Assembly (NCBI RefSeq): GCF_030813435.1
Contig: NZ_JAUSUG010000023.1
Location: forward strand, 29,780-93,779
Length of the DNA stretch: 64,000 bases
Origin: Evansella vedderi
GTDB taxonomy: Bacteria > Bacillota > Bacilli > Bacillales > Salisediminibacteriaceae
Reading direction: 5' to 3'
Of the stretch, positions 51,976 to 61,796 are shown piece by piece. Numbering within the stretch: position 1 is the first letter of the stretch; every line of letters starts with the position of its first letter. A program made the position numbers and the translations under genes. The notes beneath the pieces are model-generated. The model saw nothing but the letters and a program-made list of their open reading frames with translations. It ran no database searches and was not told the DNA's origin.

Positions 51976-54114
51976 GTGACAGCACAAGAAAAAATGGTTA
52001 CTGCAGATCGCACAACCTATGTACTATCTGGCCTTCACTGAGCAGGCTGTGCTGCTCAGGTTGAGCAGAGAGTTTCAGAATTACCAGGCACAATGAAAGC
52101 GACTATTAATTTTAGTGCTTCTAACCTAATTGTTGAAGGAAACGTGCCACACGAAAGTGTTATAAAAGAAGCAGAAAAAGAAGGAGTTACTGCAAAACCG
52201 ATGGGAGCAAAAGAAAATGATGAGCCTAGACCTTTCGTTCAAGCGCATAAAGACTTTGTTATTACAGGTCTATCTGTCCTTCTTTTTCTTGCAGGGTTGA
52301 TTTTTGGGTTTACTGGCTATGAAACTTTGAAAATATCGTTTTATGCCCTATCTATTATTATAGGTGGTTATAAAACTGCACGTAGAGCATTATATGGACT
52401 GAAAAAGTTAAATTTTGATATGAATGTTTTGATGACAATTGCTGTTGTTGGTGCAGTTGCCATCGGGGAATGGGTAGAAGGTGCATTAGTCGTTATCTTC
52501 TTTTCCCTTAGCAATACACTATCTGTCTACACGTTGGAGAAAGCTCGTAATTCCATCAAGGCCTTAATGGGTCTTACACCAAGAGAGGCAAACATTATTC
52601 GAAATGGCGAAGAAATTCATCTTGCCGTTGAAGAAATCCAAATTGATGATGTTATGGTTATTAAGCCAGGTGAAAAAATTGCTATGGATGGAGTCGTTGT
52701 TAAAGGTAGATCCTCGGTTAACCAGGCAGCTATTACGGGTGAATCCATGCCTGTTGAAAAGGAAGTTGGGCATGAAGTTTTTGCCGGCACGATTAACCAA
52801 CAAGGATCTATTCAGGTTCAAGTAACAAAACGGGTAGAAGATACAACGTTGTCAAAAATCATTCACCTTGTTCAAGAAGCACAAGGAAAACGAGCAAAAA
52901 GCCAAGAGTATATAGACAAATTTGCAAGTATCTATACACCGGTTGTTATTGCGCTTGCAGTGTTGCTTACGATTATTCCACCATTATTTTTTGGAGGAAT
53001 ATGGGGTGATTGGATATATAGAGGATTAGCTCTTCTTATTGCGGCATGTCCGTGTGCACTTGTCATCTCAAGTCCTGTATCGATTATCTCAGCGATTGGG
53101 AACTCAGCTAAAAATGGTGTATTAATCAAGGGTGGTGTGTTCCTTGAAGAAGCCGGAGCTATTGAAGCCATTGCCTTTGATAAAACGGGGACATTAACTC
53201 TTGGTCGTCCTGAAGTTACAGATATCGTAGCTGTAAATGGTACTTCCGAAAATGAATTTTTAGCAATTTCTGCAGCACTGGAAAAATATTCAGAGCATCC
53301 ATTAGCAGCAGCTATTGTCCGTAAAGCTGAACGCGACAAAATTACATTGCCTAAAGCTGAAGATTTCTCCGCAATTACGGGAAAAGGTGCTATAGGGAAG
53401 ATAAATGGGACTGTCTATTACATTGGAAATTCCCGTCTTTTCAATGAATTAGGTACGGATGTACATGTCGTTCAAGAGGATATTAAACGACTGCAAGAAG
53501 AAGGAAAGACCGCGATGATTTTAGGAACGGAATATAAGGTATTAGGGATTATTGCTGTTGCAGATAAAGTACGAGAAATAAGTAAAGAGGCGATTTTACG
53601 CTTAAAATCAGCCGGAATTGAGCGCACCATCATGCTGACAGGTGATAATCAGGTAACAGCCAAAGCCATCGCAGAGAAAATAGGTGTTGATGAGTTCCGT
53701 GCCGAATTACTTCCAGAAGATAAAGTGAAAGCGGTGAAAGAGCTTCAGAAGAAATACGGTAAAATTGCAATGGTTGGTGACGGGATAAATGACGCACCTG
53801 CGTTGGCTACTTCCAATTTAGGAATAGCAATGGGGGTTGCGGGGACAGATGCCGCTCTTGAAACTGCCGACATTGCACTGATGGCGGATGATTTAACGAA
53901 ATTACCATTTACGGTCCGTTTAAGCCGTGCAACGTTACGAAATATTAAGCAAAACATTTGGTTTTCAAACGGAATTAACTTTATTACATTGATCCTTATT
54001 ATACCTGGGTTTGCATCACTGTTATTTGTAGTGTTAGCCGATGTATTAGCTGCTGTTTTTGTTGTATTAAATGCAATGAGGCTTTTGAAAATCAATCCTA
54101 TGAAAAAGAGTTAA
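51976..54114 (+). CDS. cadA: CadA-type Cd/Zn/Pb P-type ATPase with in-frame UGA at the first CxxC cysteine
   Basis: GTG 51976 has GGAGGAAAA 5-7 bases upstream and opens a frame coding VTAQEKMVTADRTTYVLSGL, then H, TGA (52039-52041), AGCAAQVEQRVSELPG and on without interruption. With the TGA read through, the protein is 712 residues, normal for CadA. The N-terminal metal-binding motif would be GLH-x-AGC where x is normally Cys. All P1B ATPase motifs follow: AITGESMPVEK, the CPC metal site in AACPCALVISSP, FDKTGTLT and MVGDGINDAPAL, plus eight membrane segments. The remainder from ATG 52093 alone has no ribosome binding site. Either a selenoprotein (see hairpin at 52052) or a very recent nonsense mutation; the core pump could act without this site. 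Confidence 0.78.
52039..52068 (+). promoter_or_regulatory. Candidate bacterial SECIS hairpin after in-frame UGA
   Basis: After the UGA, CTGCTCA (52052-52058) pairs perfectly with TGAGCAG (52062-52068) around the three-base loop GGT. The loop starts 18 bases after the UGA, begins with G and has a 7-bp upper stem, meeting the published rules for bacterial SECIS elements (loop 3-14 bases, G in its first two bases, stem 4-16 bp, 16-37 bases from UGA). The same CTGCTCA can instead pair with the TGAGCAG that contains the UGA itself (52039-52045, loop GCTGTG), a mutually exclusive folding. Confidence 0.4.
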
Positions 54115-54117
54115 AAA

Positions 54118-54350
54118 GGAACATAACAAAGCAGCCCCCATTGCAGCATCATAAGTTGATGGGGGCTAGTACCCTCTCTTAATGCTAGTTTCAGTTCATC
54201 TTCTTTTAATGTTCGACGAGCGAACCTTGCGAGATTAACAGGATCATCCTCTCCATCTGGAATCGCTCGAAGCATTTTTGGAGATGAAACACCCATAATT
54301 TCTGAAACAACAGAGCCATTTGGATTTTTACACCTTGTTGCGCAGTACAA
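54118..54350 (-). pseudogene. IS110 family transposase fragment
   Basis: The minus-strand frame reads NPNGSVVSEIMGVSSPKMLR then AIPDGEDDPVNLARFARRTL and HQLMMLQ. This matches the C-terminal half of IS110/IS1111 transposases (the segment SxVxDIxGxSGxxMLxAIxxGExDPxxLAxLAxGxL). Both ends are missing and no terminal repeats were seen. It is wedged between cadA and the terminator at 54405 that would otherwise follow cadA. Confidence 0.7.
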
Positions 54351-54404
54351 TACTACTATTCAATAGAAAGTGGTATTACACAATTGGCACGATTTTGGAA
54401 GACC

Positions 54405-54449
54405 AAAGCCTAATTCCTCGGTAAAGGTTTAAGGAGGATTAGGCTTTTT
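54405..54449 (+). terminator. Rho-independent terminator
   Basis: AAAGCCTAATTCCT (54405-54418) pairs with AGGAGGATTAGGCTTT (54432-54447) with a small bulge, then T-run. Probably the original cadA terminator, displaced by the IS110 fragment. Confidence 0.7.
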
Positions 54450-54471
54450 CACTTCAAAATTGTTGACAGAA

Positions 54472-54810
54472 ACGTGAATCGTTCCTTCATGATGACAGAC
54501 GGGGAGTGGAAATATATATGGTATGAAGTACTTTTTCATATCCTTGAGGATCCGAATGAAGTTTCAAACCTTGCTCATAAGAATTTAGAAAAGAGGCTGA
54601 AGATCGGAATAAGTTAATTGATATATTAGCTGCACATGAACAGGATCCCGCTTACAAAGACATGGAATTAAAGGCAACATCCCCAGGTAAAAAAGCACCG
54701 AAAAATTTGCAGCCTCAGATCAATTCCTTATGGCATAGGAAAGTCCCGTGGGATACCATTCATAGTCTTCAACGACAAAATATAGGGAGCTGGTTCAATT
54801 TGTTTAATTG
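54472..54810 (+). pseudogene. Sulfatase C-terminal remnant
   Basis: One frame reads RSFMMTDGEWKYIWYE, then LEDPNEVSNLAHKNLE, then a frameshift into AEDRNKLIDILAAHEQDPAY, KDMELKATSPGKKAP and onward to TGA 54810. The pattern, a R-x-x-x-x-T-D-x-W-K-Y-I stretch followed by EDPxExxNLA, is the usual end of type I sulfatases. The catalytic N-terminal two thirds is absent. Alternative: another alkaline-phosphatase-superfamily hydrolase. Confidence 0.5.
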
Positions 54811-55382
54811 AATACTATGCTCCTTTTTGTGTTTTTATTGTAAAAGTGGGCTTGACTATCATATCAACAATTAATAGGTGGTGTTCGTTGAAAAAGAATT
54901 CCCTTTTTGGTGGGGAAGATGTTTGGCTATGATGTGAAAAAATGAAGGGTATTTTCATAAGGTATATGATATTGCAACGGATTTGTGTGTGATGCTCTGT
55001 GAGAAGTATGGTTTATCAGGTTTAGGCTTTTTATTAAGAATAGACTTGTTTTTATCAAGATTGGAGTAATAGTTCAATTTATTTCAAAAAGAAATCTGTC
55101 TGTCCTAATAAAGCTCAACATTTACTGTTAGTTTCTAAAATTAATATTAATGTGTAATACATTTTTTGGGGAATGATTAACGTAAATATTTGAAACATTC
55201 AAAACATTTCATAATATGAAATTTGTCTATCGATTAATGATATGTATTTTTAGTAAATTGATGGTACAAAGTAGAGAACTGCAAAAGGGGATGATAAAAA
55301 GCAAAAAATTCTCTGATAAAAAATTAAAAAATTATTAGTATCCATAGTCGTGAAAATATGGTCAAAGGAGAATGATATAAAG
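54811..55382. other. Intergenic region before hpaB
   Basis: AT-rich, with no gene I can support. I could not find the shared CCAATAAAAA module here, so the HpaB locus may be regulated separately. Confidence 0.45.
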
Positions 55383-56864
55383 ATGGGTATTCGTACAGGT
55401 GAAGATTACATTAATGGATTACAATCGAAAAAACCAGAAATTTGGATGGAGGGCCGCAGAATTACGGATATCACAAATGAACCGGTATTTAAGCAGCCGA
55501 TTAAAGAAATTGCCAAATTATATGATATGCAGCATGATTCCGAATATCAAGACAAAATTACAAGCATTTGTGAAGAAACAGGTGAACGAGTATCTAACGC
55601 TTTCATCGTACCAAGAACGTATCATGATTTAATGGCACGTAGAGCGTTATATGAAATTTGGGCAAAGGCAACTTTTGGTTTAATGGGTAGAACACCAGAC
55701 TTCTTGAATGTAACAGTAACGGCAATGGCAAGTACTCCCGAATTTTATGCGAAATATAACCCGCAATGGGCAGAAAATATCCAAAACTATTATAGATATA
55801 TTCGTGATAATGATCTGTTTTTAACACATGCGATTATGAATCCACAAACAGACAGAACAAAGACATCTAAGGACCAAAAAGATCCATATACGTATTTAGG
55901 TGCTGTTCAGGAAACAGAAGAAGGTATTATTGTTCGTGGTGCCAAAATGTTAGCTACTCTTGCACCAATTACGGACGAAGTTATTATTTATTCATTTCCA
56001 GGATTCAGACCAGGGGAAGAAGATTATGCAATATCTTTTGCGGTTCCAATTGATACACCAGGATTACGTTTGATTTGCCGTGAACCAGTTCAAGACGGAA
56101 AAAGGTCAATTTTTGATCACCCATTAGCATCAAGGTTTGAAGAACAGGATGCAGTCCTAGTGTTTGATGATGTTTTAGTTCCTTGGGATAGAGTATTTAT
56201 ATATAAAAATATTGAAGCGGCAAATAGAATCTATTCGGACACGGGTTTAAGTCAAAATATGCATCAAGCAACAGTAAGAGGATTGATTAAACTTCAATTT
56301 GCACAAGAAGTTGCCTCGAGTATTGCAGATTCAATCGGTGTCGATGGATTCTTGAATGTTCAAAACCAATTAGGTGAACTGGTACAGTCTGTTGAATCCA
56401 TTAGAGCATTATTACGTACAGCAGAAAATGAATTCACTGTAAGACCGAATGGGGAAGTAGTACCTAATCCAATTCCATTAGAAACTATTCGTGGTATTTT
56501 ACCGAAAGCGTATCCACGAGCCATTGAAATAATTCAAACGATCGGAGCTGGTGGATTGCTCGTTCCCCCTACACAAGCTGACATGGAGGCTTTGTCTGAT
56601 GATATTGAGCGATATTATGGCGGTCGTGAAGGCGTTTCTGGGGAAGAGCGTTTACATTTATTTAAACTTGCTTGGGATCTTACAATTGAAGGATTTGGTC
56701 AAAGACTAGTGCAATATGAACGTTACTACTCAGGTGATCCAGTTCGAAAGTTAGGCATGTTCTACAATAATTATAAGAGACAAAATCCTTCTTTTCCACT
56801 TGTTGACCGTGCATTGGCAGAGTCTAAAGCAAATGATAGCAAAAATAAAGTAAACACTAAATAA
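55383..56864 (+). CDS. hpaB: 4-hydroxyphenylacetate 3-monooxygenase-type oxygenase (HpaB family)
   Basis: 493 residues, two-component FADH2 monooxygenase hydroxylating a phenol to a catechol. N-terminal part (about 1-270) with [13 protein letters not shown], the [17 protein letters not shown] block, [11 protein letters not shown] and [18 protein letters not shown]-terminal part (about 280-480) with [26 protein letters not shown] helices and [15 protein letters not shown] 55383 follows AAAGGAGA at 12 bases; no better start in frame. Followed by FAH and extradiol genes, so it likely begins a homoprotocatechuate-like or related meta pathway. Its reductase is not adjacent; 62984 or 9566 could serve. 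Confidence 0.88.
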   Translation: MGIRTGEDYINGLQSKKPEIWMEGRRITDITNEPVFKQPIKEIAKLYDMQHDSEYQDKITSICEETGERVSNAFIVPRTYHDLMARRALYEIWAKATFGLMGRTPDFLNVTVTAMASTPEFYAKYNPQWAENIQNYYRYIRDNDLFLTHAIMNPQTDRTKTSKDQKDPYTYLGAVQETEEGIIVRGAKMLATLAPITDEVIIYSFPGFRPGEEDYAISFAVPIDTPGLRLICREPVQDGKRSIFDHPLASRFEEQDAVLVFDDVLVPWDRVFIYKNIEAANRIYSDTGLSQNMHQATVRGLIKLQFAQEVASSIADSIGVDGFLNVQNQLGELVQSVESIRALLRTAENEFTVRPNGEVVPNPIPLETIRGILPKAYPRAIEIIQTIGAGGLLVPPTQADMEALSDDIERYYGGREGVSGEERLHLFKLAWDLTIEGFGQRLVQYERYYSGDPVRKLGMFYNNYKRQNPSFPLVDRALAESKANDSKNKVNTK

Positions 56865-56965
56865 GGTTGATAGACAGATGGGTATTCAACGAGAGAAAAC
56901 AATCTTTAATTGGCAATAAAAGGATTATTAAAATATATTAGTTGTAGAAAGGGAGACTTTATTCA

Positions 56966-57808
56966 ATGAAAATAGTAAGTTTTCGTCATGGAGAAAAAGA
57001 AAGTTTTGGAGTAGTAATTAACGATGGAATAGTTGATTTAAAGAAAAAACTTAATAATGAATATTCAGACCTTAAAACATTTCTTGAAAAGGGGAATTTG
57101 GAAGACATAAATATTGACGTTAATGATGTTCAGTATCCATTAGATGATGTATCACTGCTGCCGGTTATTCCGAACCCAGAAAAAATCGTTTGTGTTGGTT
57201 TAAACTATCATGCCCATGTAGAGGAATGTGGTGAGACGGAAACAGCAACACCGGTGATCTTCTTTAGATATCCTAGTTCTCAAATTGGTCATGAAGAGAA
57301 TCTAATTCTTCCAAAAGAATCTTCACAACTAGATTTCGAGGGAGAAATTGCTGTTGTAATCGGAAAAAGCGGAAGGCGTATTAGCGTGGAAGATGCTTAT
57401 AACCATATTGCAGGATATTCTTGCTATAATGACGGTTCTGTACGAGATTGGCAACTTCGTACTAGCCAATGGGGCCCTGGTAAAAACTTTGACGGAACAG
57501 GCGGTTTCGGACCTTGGTTGGTTACAAGAGATGAAATTAAAGATGGTGAAGTACTATCATTAGAAACTAGAGTAAATGGGGAGGTAATGCAAAGTTCTAC
57601 TACTAATTTGCTTATTTTCTCTATTCCTAAATTAATTTCATTTATATCAAATTTTACAACTTTAAAGCCTGGAGATGTTATCGTAACTGGAACTCCTGGT
57701 GGAGTAGGGCTAAAGCGGGAGCCCCAATTTTTCTTAAAAAACGGAGATGTTGTTGAAATAGAGGTTAGTAAAGTTGGAACATTACGAAACACGGTTAAGG
57801 CTGAGTAA
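56966..57808 (+). CDS. Fumarylacetoacetate hydrolase (FAH) family protein
   Basis: 280 residues. Metal ligands Glu125 and Glu127 (DFEGEIAVVIG) and Asp156 (YNDGSVRDWQ) plus VTGTPGGVGLKREP are intact. In this context it is a candidate for the HpaG-type decarboxylase/isomerase, or an acylpyruvate hydrolase, acting on the ring-cleavage product; sequence alone cannot decide. One hundred bases after hpaB with its own GAAAGGGAG site. Confidence 0.88.
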   Translation: MKIVSFRHGEKESFGVVINDGIVDLKKKLNNEYSDLKTFLEKGNLEDINIDVNDVQYPLDDVSLLPVIPNPEKIVCVGLNYHAHVEECGETETATPVIFFRYPSSQIGHEENLILPKESSQLDFEGEIAVVIGKSGRRISVEDAYNHIAGYSCYNDGSVRDWQLRTSQWGPGKNFDGTGGFGPWLVTRDEIKDGEVLSLETRVNGEVMQSSTTNLLIFSIPKLISFISNFTTLKPGDVIVTGTPGGVGLKREPQFFLKNGDVVEIEVSKVGTLRNTVKAE

Positions 57809-57857
57809 CACATTTAATATTGTGGTATCAAAAATTTTATATTGAGGAGAAGATATT

Positions 57858-58781
57858 ATGTTAAAACCTAGTAAACTTGGTTATGCTGAACTTGCCGTTA
57901 AAAACATGGCAGGAATGGAACATTATTATTCAGAGATATTAGGATTTACGCTAATGGAGGAAGATGAGGAAGGGAGAAAATACTTTAGTTCAGGTCTTGA
58001 TCATCATAATATTATCTTAACACCTGTAAATGACAGCAACTTACTATCAATAGGCTTTCAATTGGATAAGGATATTTCTCTTATTGAAGCACAAAAGGAA
58101 CTAAACAAGCATGGCGTTTCTTCCAAGCTAAAGTACGATACTCAACCTGGCATAACAGAGTTGCTTGAGCTTAAAGATCCTGATGGTTTTACTGTACATC
58201 TTTACTCAGATACTGCTATGCCAGCACCACGTTTCAAAGAAAAAGGTATTATTCCAAATAAGCTAGGACATTTAGCATTAGCTTCCATGGATCCGTTAAA
58301 AACGGCTGATTTTTATAAAGATGTATTAAAATTCTATTATACGGATAAAATCGATGAGCGAGCAAATTTTCTAACATGTAATAATGATCATCATGTTTTA
58401 AACATTTCAAACCTTGGGAAGCGGATTGGTCAGCCCAACCTTTATCACATTGCCTTTGAATTGAGAGATGCTAGTCATCAATATCATGCATTAGATGTTT
58501 TGGTAAAAAATGGTATTAAGGTTCTTTGGGGTCCAAACCGCCATACAGCCGGTCATAATATTGCCGCCTACCACCATGATCCAGATGGAAATTTAGTTGA
58601 ATTATTTATTGATATGGATCAATTAATTCCGGGTTTAGGCTACTTCGACCCACGTCCATGGCATGAAGATTTCCCAATGCTACCAAGATACTGGGATGAC
58701 AACTCTCAATGGGGTACAAAATTTGAAGAAACATTATTGGACTATGCAGTAAAGAAATTCGAGAAAGTTTCTAACTCGTAA
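57858..58781 (+). CDS. Extradiol dioxygenase (catechol 2,3-dioxygenase, VOC family)
   Basis: 307 residues, two VOC domains. Fe ligands His138 (KLGHLAL), His197 (LYHIAFEL) and Glu248 (NLVELF) with the extradiol fingerprint GHNIAAYHHDPDGNLVE. Distinct from the three-paralogue group in the main cluster (different N-terminus and spacing), closer to the catechol 2,3-dioxygenase/HpaD-like branch. Cleaves the catechol formed by the upstream oxygenase. Last plus-strand gene of this small operon. Confidence 0.88.
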   Translation: MLKPSKLGYAELAVKNMAGMEHYYSEILGFTLMEEDEEGRKYFSSGLDHHNIILTPVNDSNLLSIGFQLDKDISLIEAQKELNKHGVSSKLKYDTQPGITELLELKDPDGFTVHLYSDTAMPAPRFKEKGIIPNKLGHLALASMDPLKTADFYKDVLKFYYTDKIDERANFLTCNNDHHVLNISNLGKRIGQPNLYHIAFELRDASHQYHALDVLVKNGIKVLWGPNRHTAGHNIAAYHHDPDGNLVELFIDMDQLIPGLGYFDPRPWHEDFPMLPRYWDDNSQWGTKFEETLLDYAVKKFEKVSNS

Positions 58782-58895
58782 TGTGTTTATTATTTTGAAA
58801 TATACTTGAATATAAAGGTAGAGCATTTTAATTCACAATACTCCGAATAATGGGTACTAATACTAATAAAACATTATTCAGTTTTTTGTACTCTT

Positions 58896-58944
58896 GAGAG
58901 CGTGTTCAAAAAGCTCCAAAACCTACCTTTTTGAACAGACTCTC
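58896..58944. repeat. AGCGTGTTCAAAA hairpin, copy 2
   Basis: GAGAGCGTGTTCAAAAAG (58896-58913) pairs with CTTTTTGAACAGACTCTC (58927-58944). The arm sequence AGCGTGTTCAAAA and mirror TTTTGAACAGAC are shared with 45623-45666. Confidence 0.75.
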
Positions 58945-59082
58945 TTAAAGAAAACATGTATTAAGTGACATAGAACTTTCAACCCTGTTATCTCATTAAT
59001 TGTCCTTTCATTGTAAATGGATATAAGCTTATAGAAACCAGAAAATCTTAGAAAGCAACTCAAAATAATTTTTATCAACGAG

Positions 59083-59121
59083 AAAAATAGAGGTGGGAGC
59101 ATAGCTACCACCTCTATTTTT
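59083..59121. terminator. Bidirectional terminator
   Basis: AAAAATAGAGGTGG (59083-59096) pairs perfectly with CCACCTCTATTTTT (59108-59121), with T-runs on both strands, between convergent operons. Confidence 0.9.
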
Positions 59122-59124
59122 TAA

Positions 59125-60486
59125 TTAGCTTTTTGTTTGTTGTTGATATGCAGCTCCAAATTGATATAATATCGCCTCGGACCCATGCTTTCCGATTAAT
59201 TGGAAACCAATCGGGAGTCCAGATTTAGATAGTCCACATGGGATAGATAATCCGGGGTTACCAGTATAGTTAGTTGGTGCAGTAAGTCTTAAAACAGCAC
59301 TTCTTACAGTTTCAGAATGAGTCCCTATCATGACTTCTCTTTGGTTAATGTCGGTTGGAAGAATAGGGAGGGTCGGAGTTAATAAAATATCAACATTGTT
59401 AAATATTTCATTAAATTTATTTGTTAACTCCATTCTTTTTTGCTGTGCTATGACATATTGATAGGCTGGAAGGTTTTTACTATATTGTAAACGCTCAAAA
59501 ACTTCTTCATCATATTCAGAACCGCGTGTTTGGATATTTGTCTCATGCACTGCATGAGCCTCAGCCTGAATGGTTATTACTTGATACTTGGCAATATCCT
59601 CAATTTCTTGAATCTCTACCTCCTCAATAAAAGCGCCTAAGTCTTGATACACCTTTATCACTTTTTCAATAGCTTTTGAAACTTCTAGATCGATGTTTTG
59701 GAAGTAATAAGAAGGAAGGGCAATTTTTTTGCCTGAGATGCTTCGCCCGATAAAACGAGTATAATCTTCTTTAGTTTTGTGAAGCGAATAAGGATCATTT
59801 GTATCGTAGCCTGCAAGAATGTTTAACATAGCGGCGTTATCTTTTACTTTCTTTGTCATTGGTCCAATATGATCCAAAGTATATGCTGTACTATATACTC
59901 CATATTTACTGACAAGGCCAAATGTTGGCTTCATTCCTACAACGCCGCAGGCAGCCGCTGGGATTCTGATTGAGCCGCCTGTATCAGACCCTAGCGCAAC
60001 GTAAGCCATATCTTTTGAAACAGCAACGGCAGATCCACCACTAGAGCCACCCGTAATTTTATTGGGGTTATAAGGATTTCGACACGGTCCGATTAAAGAG
60101 CGATCACCAGTTGGCCCATATGCAAATTCATGGGTGTGCGTTTTACCTATAATAATAGCACCGGCATCTTTTAATTTTTGTACTACTGTTGCATTGAATT
60201 TTGGAACAAAGTCTTCAAAAATCTTTGATCCCATAGTCGTACGAATTCCATCTGTAAAAATCACATCTTTAATAGCAACTGGAACCCCATGCAACGGTCC
60301 TCTTATATTCCCTTTGCTAATTTCCTCTTCTGCACAACATGCCTCTTCTAGTGCCTCCTCTTCACAAATAGTAATAAAGGCATTATAAATTGAATTATCA
60401 TTTATGTTTCGTAAACATTGCTCAACACTTTCCCTAGGTGATATTTTTTTAGTAATAAATGATTCTGATAAAGTTAATAAATCCAT
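59125..60486 (-). CDS. Amidase (amidase-signature family)
   Basis: 453 residues. Ser-cisSer-Lys triad visible: Lys73 (VAIKDVIF), Ser148 (TGGSSGGSA) and Ser172 (GSDTGGSIR), with the AACGVVGMKPTFG loop. Cytosolic. Members hydrolyse amides such as indoleacetamide or aryl amides; GatA is also related but this gene is not with gatC/gatB. An aromatic amide feeding the adjacent HpaB pathway is possible (inference). ATG 60486 has AGGAGG upstream. Confidence 0.88.
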   Translation of the reverse strand: MDLLTLSESFITKKISPRESVEQCLRNINDNSIYNAFITICEEEALEEACCAEEEISKGNIRGPLHGVPVAIKDVIFTDGIRTTMGSKIFEDFVPKFNATVVQKLKDAGAIIIGKTHTHEFAYGPTGDRSLIGPCRNPYNPNKITGGSSGGSAVAVSKDMAYVALGSDTGGSIRIPAAACGVVGMKPTFGLVSKYGVYSTAYTLDHIGPMTKKVKDNAAMLNILAGYDTNDPYSLHKTKEDYTRFIGRSISGKKIALPSYYFQNIDLEVSKAIEKVIKVYQDLGAFIEEVEIQEIEDIAKYQVITIQAEAHAVHETNIQTRGSEYDEEVFERLQYSKNLPAYQYVIAQQKRMELTNKFNEIFNNVDILLTPTLPILPTDINQREVMIGTHSETVRSAVLRLTAPTNYTGNPGLSIPCGLSKSGLPIGFQLIGKHGSEAILYQFGAAYQQQTKS

Positions 60487-60655
60487 ACTTTCCTCCTTGT
60501 TTAAATGTAAGTTGTTAGTTTTTAACGTATTGTAATAAAAAATTCCGAAGATTGAAATACCATTGTTTAAAATAATGAAATCTATGATTTTTTTGACTAC
60601 TGAGTATTAATAAACCAATTGCAGCAGCCTAATTAATAGGTCCTGTACAGGATAA

Positions 60656-60838
60656 CGTTGATTGTAGCGGAAGGTGCGAGACTCCTGCGGGAAAAGCAAC
60701 ATGTTTGTCATGCGACGAGTAATCGCAGGAGCAGCTGAAGACCCCACAGGGAGCCAGGATGGCGACATTACACCTAAGAGCAGCCCACAGGACGTGGGCT
60801 GCTCTTAGGTGTAATTGGAGGAGGCTGAAGCGTAAATT
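60656..60838. repeat. GC-rich intergenic repeat, copy 2
   Basis: GTTGATTGTAGCGGAAGG at 60657, CTCCTGCGGG, GCGACGAG, CGCAGGAGCAGCTGAAGACC, then GGAGGAGGCTGAAGCG at the end. It is the reverse orientation of copy 1 (38949), whose complement reads GTTGATTGTAGCGTAAGGC and GAGGAGGCTCGTC. The canonical repeat is interrupted by the hairpin at 60768. Confidence 0.8.
60768..60814. other. 21-bp perfect inverted repeat with 5-base loop
   Basis: The 21 bases from 60768 (beginning TTACACCTAAGAG) are the exact complement of those from 60794 to 60814 (ending CTCTTAGGTGTAA), around AGGAC. It sits inside the intergenic repeat between the GGCGAC and GGAGGAGGCTG blocks that are adjacent in the usual form, as if inserted. 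No T-run follows. Confidence 0.8.
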
Positions 60839-61181
60839 TGTAATGCATATATTATCTAAATTATTTAAAATTTCAATATTGAAATGCTGTTAATGTTTTT
60901 TTGTGATGTTCTTCTATACATAAGTGTGGGAGGGGAAAGGTCATCCCCCCTATGTATTACGCCAAAGGCAATAGTTACTCAAAAAGGTTGACTTTTATGA
61001 GGGGCATCATTACCAAGGGTCTACAATTTTTTAGAACCCCCGTCGAAAAACGGCTTTATGATAGAGTACTACAAATTTAAAAAACAGCAATGGTTATCTC
61101 AAAACATTTGTTTATAAAGGTCGGAGAAAGCAAGAACGTAGGAACCGTATCCATAAGATTATACACTTTAAAAGATTTTTT

Positions 61182-61796
61182 CTAAAATGCTATTTGCAAA
61201 CCAATAAAAAGAAGCAGTGTGCCTTTTATTAGATTCATTCTATTCGCGATAAACGGTTTGCTCACTAAAAAACTGCGCAATTTTTCCGAAAATATACTAA
61301 TGAGAGAAAAAATAACCAGTGCTTGAACTAAGAAAATCAAACCTAAAATAAGCATTTGTGCAGATACATTCATTGTTGAAGGTACAACAAATTGTGGAAG
61401 TAAAGCTAAAAAAAATATGGAAACTTTGGGGTTTAATATATTCATCAATATCCCTTTTTTGTACAACGAAGGATAATTCATTGTCTTTTGGCTCCCGTTT
61501 AAGAAAACGGAATTTTTTTCCTTAAACGACTGCCAAGCTAAATAAAATAAATAGGTTGCTCCAGCATATTTCACAATAGAAAAAGCAAATGACGATTGAT
61601 AAACGATTGCGGAAATACCGATTGTCGCCGCAGTAATATGAAAAATTAACCCTGAGCAAAGTCCTAAGGCGGTTGCGATACCTGCCATTTTATTTTGCGA
61701 GATACTTTGTACTATTACGAACAAAATATCTGGACCAGGCATTAATGTAAGAAATATAGCTACCCCTAAAAAAGAAATTAAAACCATCATGTCCAT
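61182..61796 (-). CDS. LysE/RhtB family exporter
   Basis: About 204 residues, six membrane segments, with the family start FLGVAIFLTLMPGPDILFV and the conserved GLCSGLIFHI and NPKVSIFFLALLPQF. Exports amino acids or related small compounds by proton exchange. ATG 61796 is chosen because CGGAGGG lies 9 bases upstream; the frame extends upstream without another site. Confidence 0.88.
   Translation of the reverse strand: MDMMVLISFLGVAIFLTLMPGPDILFVIVQSISQNKMAGIATALGLCSGLIFHITAATIGISAIVYQSSFAFSIVKYAGATYLFYLAWQSFKEKNSVFLNGSQKTMNYPSLYKKGILMNILNPKVSIFFLALLPQFVVPSTMNVSAQMLILGLIFLVQALVIFSLISIFSEKLRSFLVSKPFIANRMNLIKGTLLLFIGLQIAF

Larger units (their letters stand above)
58782..59124. other. Intergenic region between convergent genes
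   Basis: No gene. Holds the AGCGTGTTCAAAA hairpin (58896-58944) and the bidirectional terminator (59083-59121). Confidence 0.55.
60487..61181. other. Intergenic region with repeat copy 2 and long hairpin
   Basis: About 700 bases between the divergently placed amidase promoter and the LysE gene end. No coding region. Holds a GC-rich repeat (60656-60838) with an embedded 21-bp hairpin. Confidence 0.55.
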
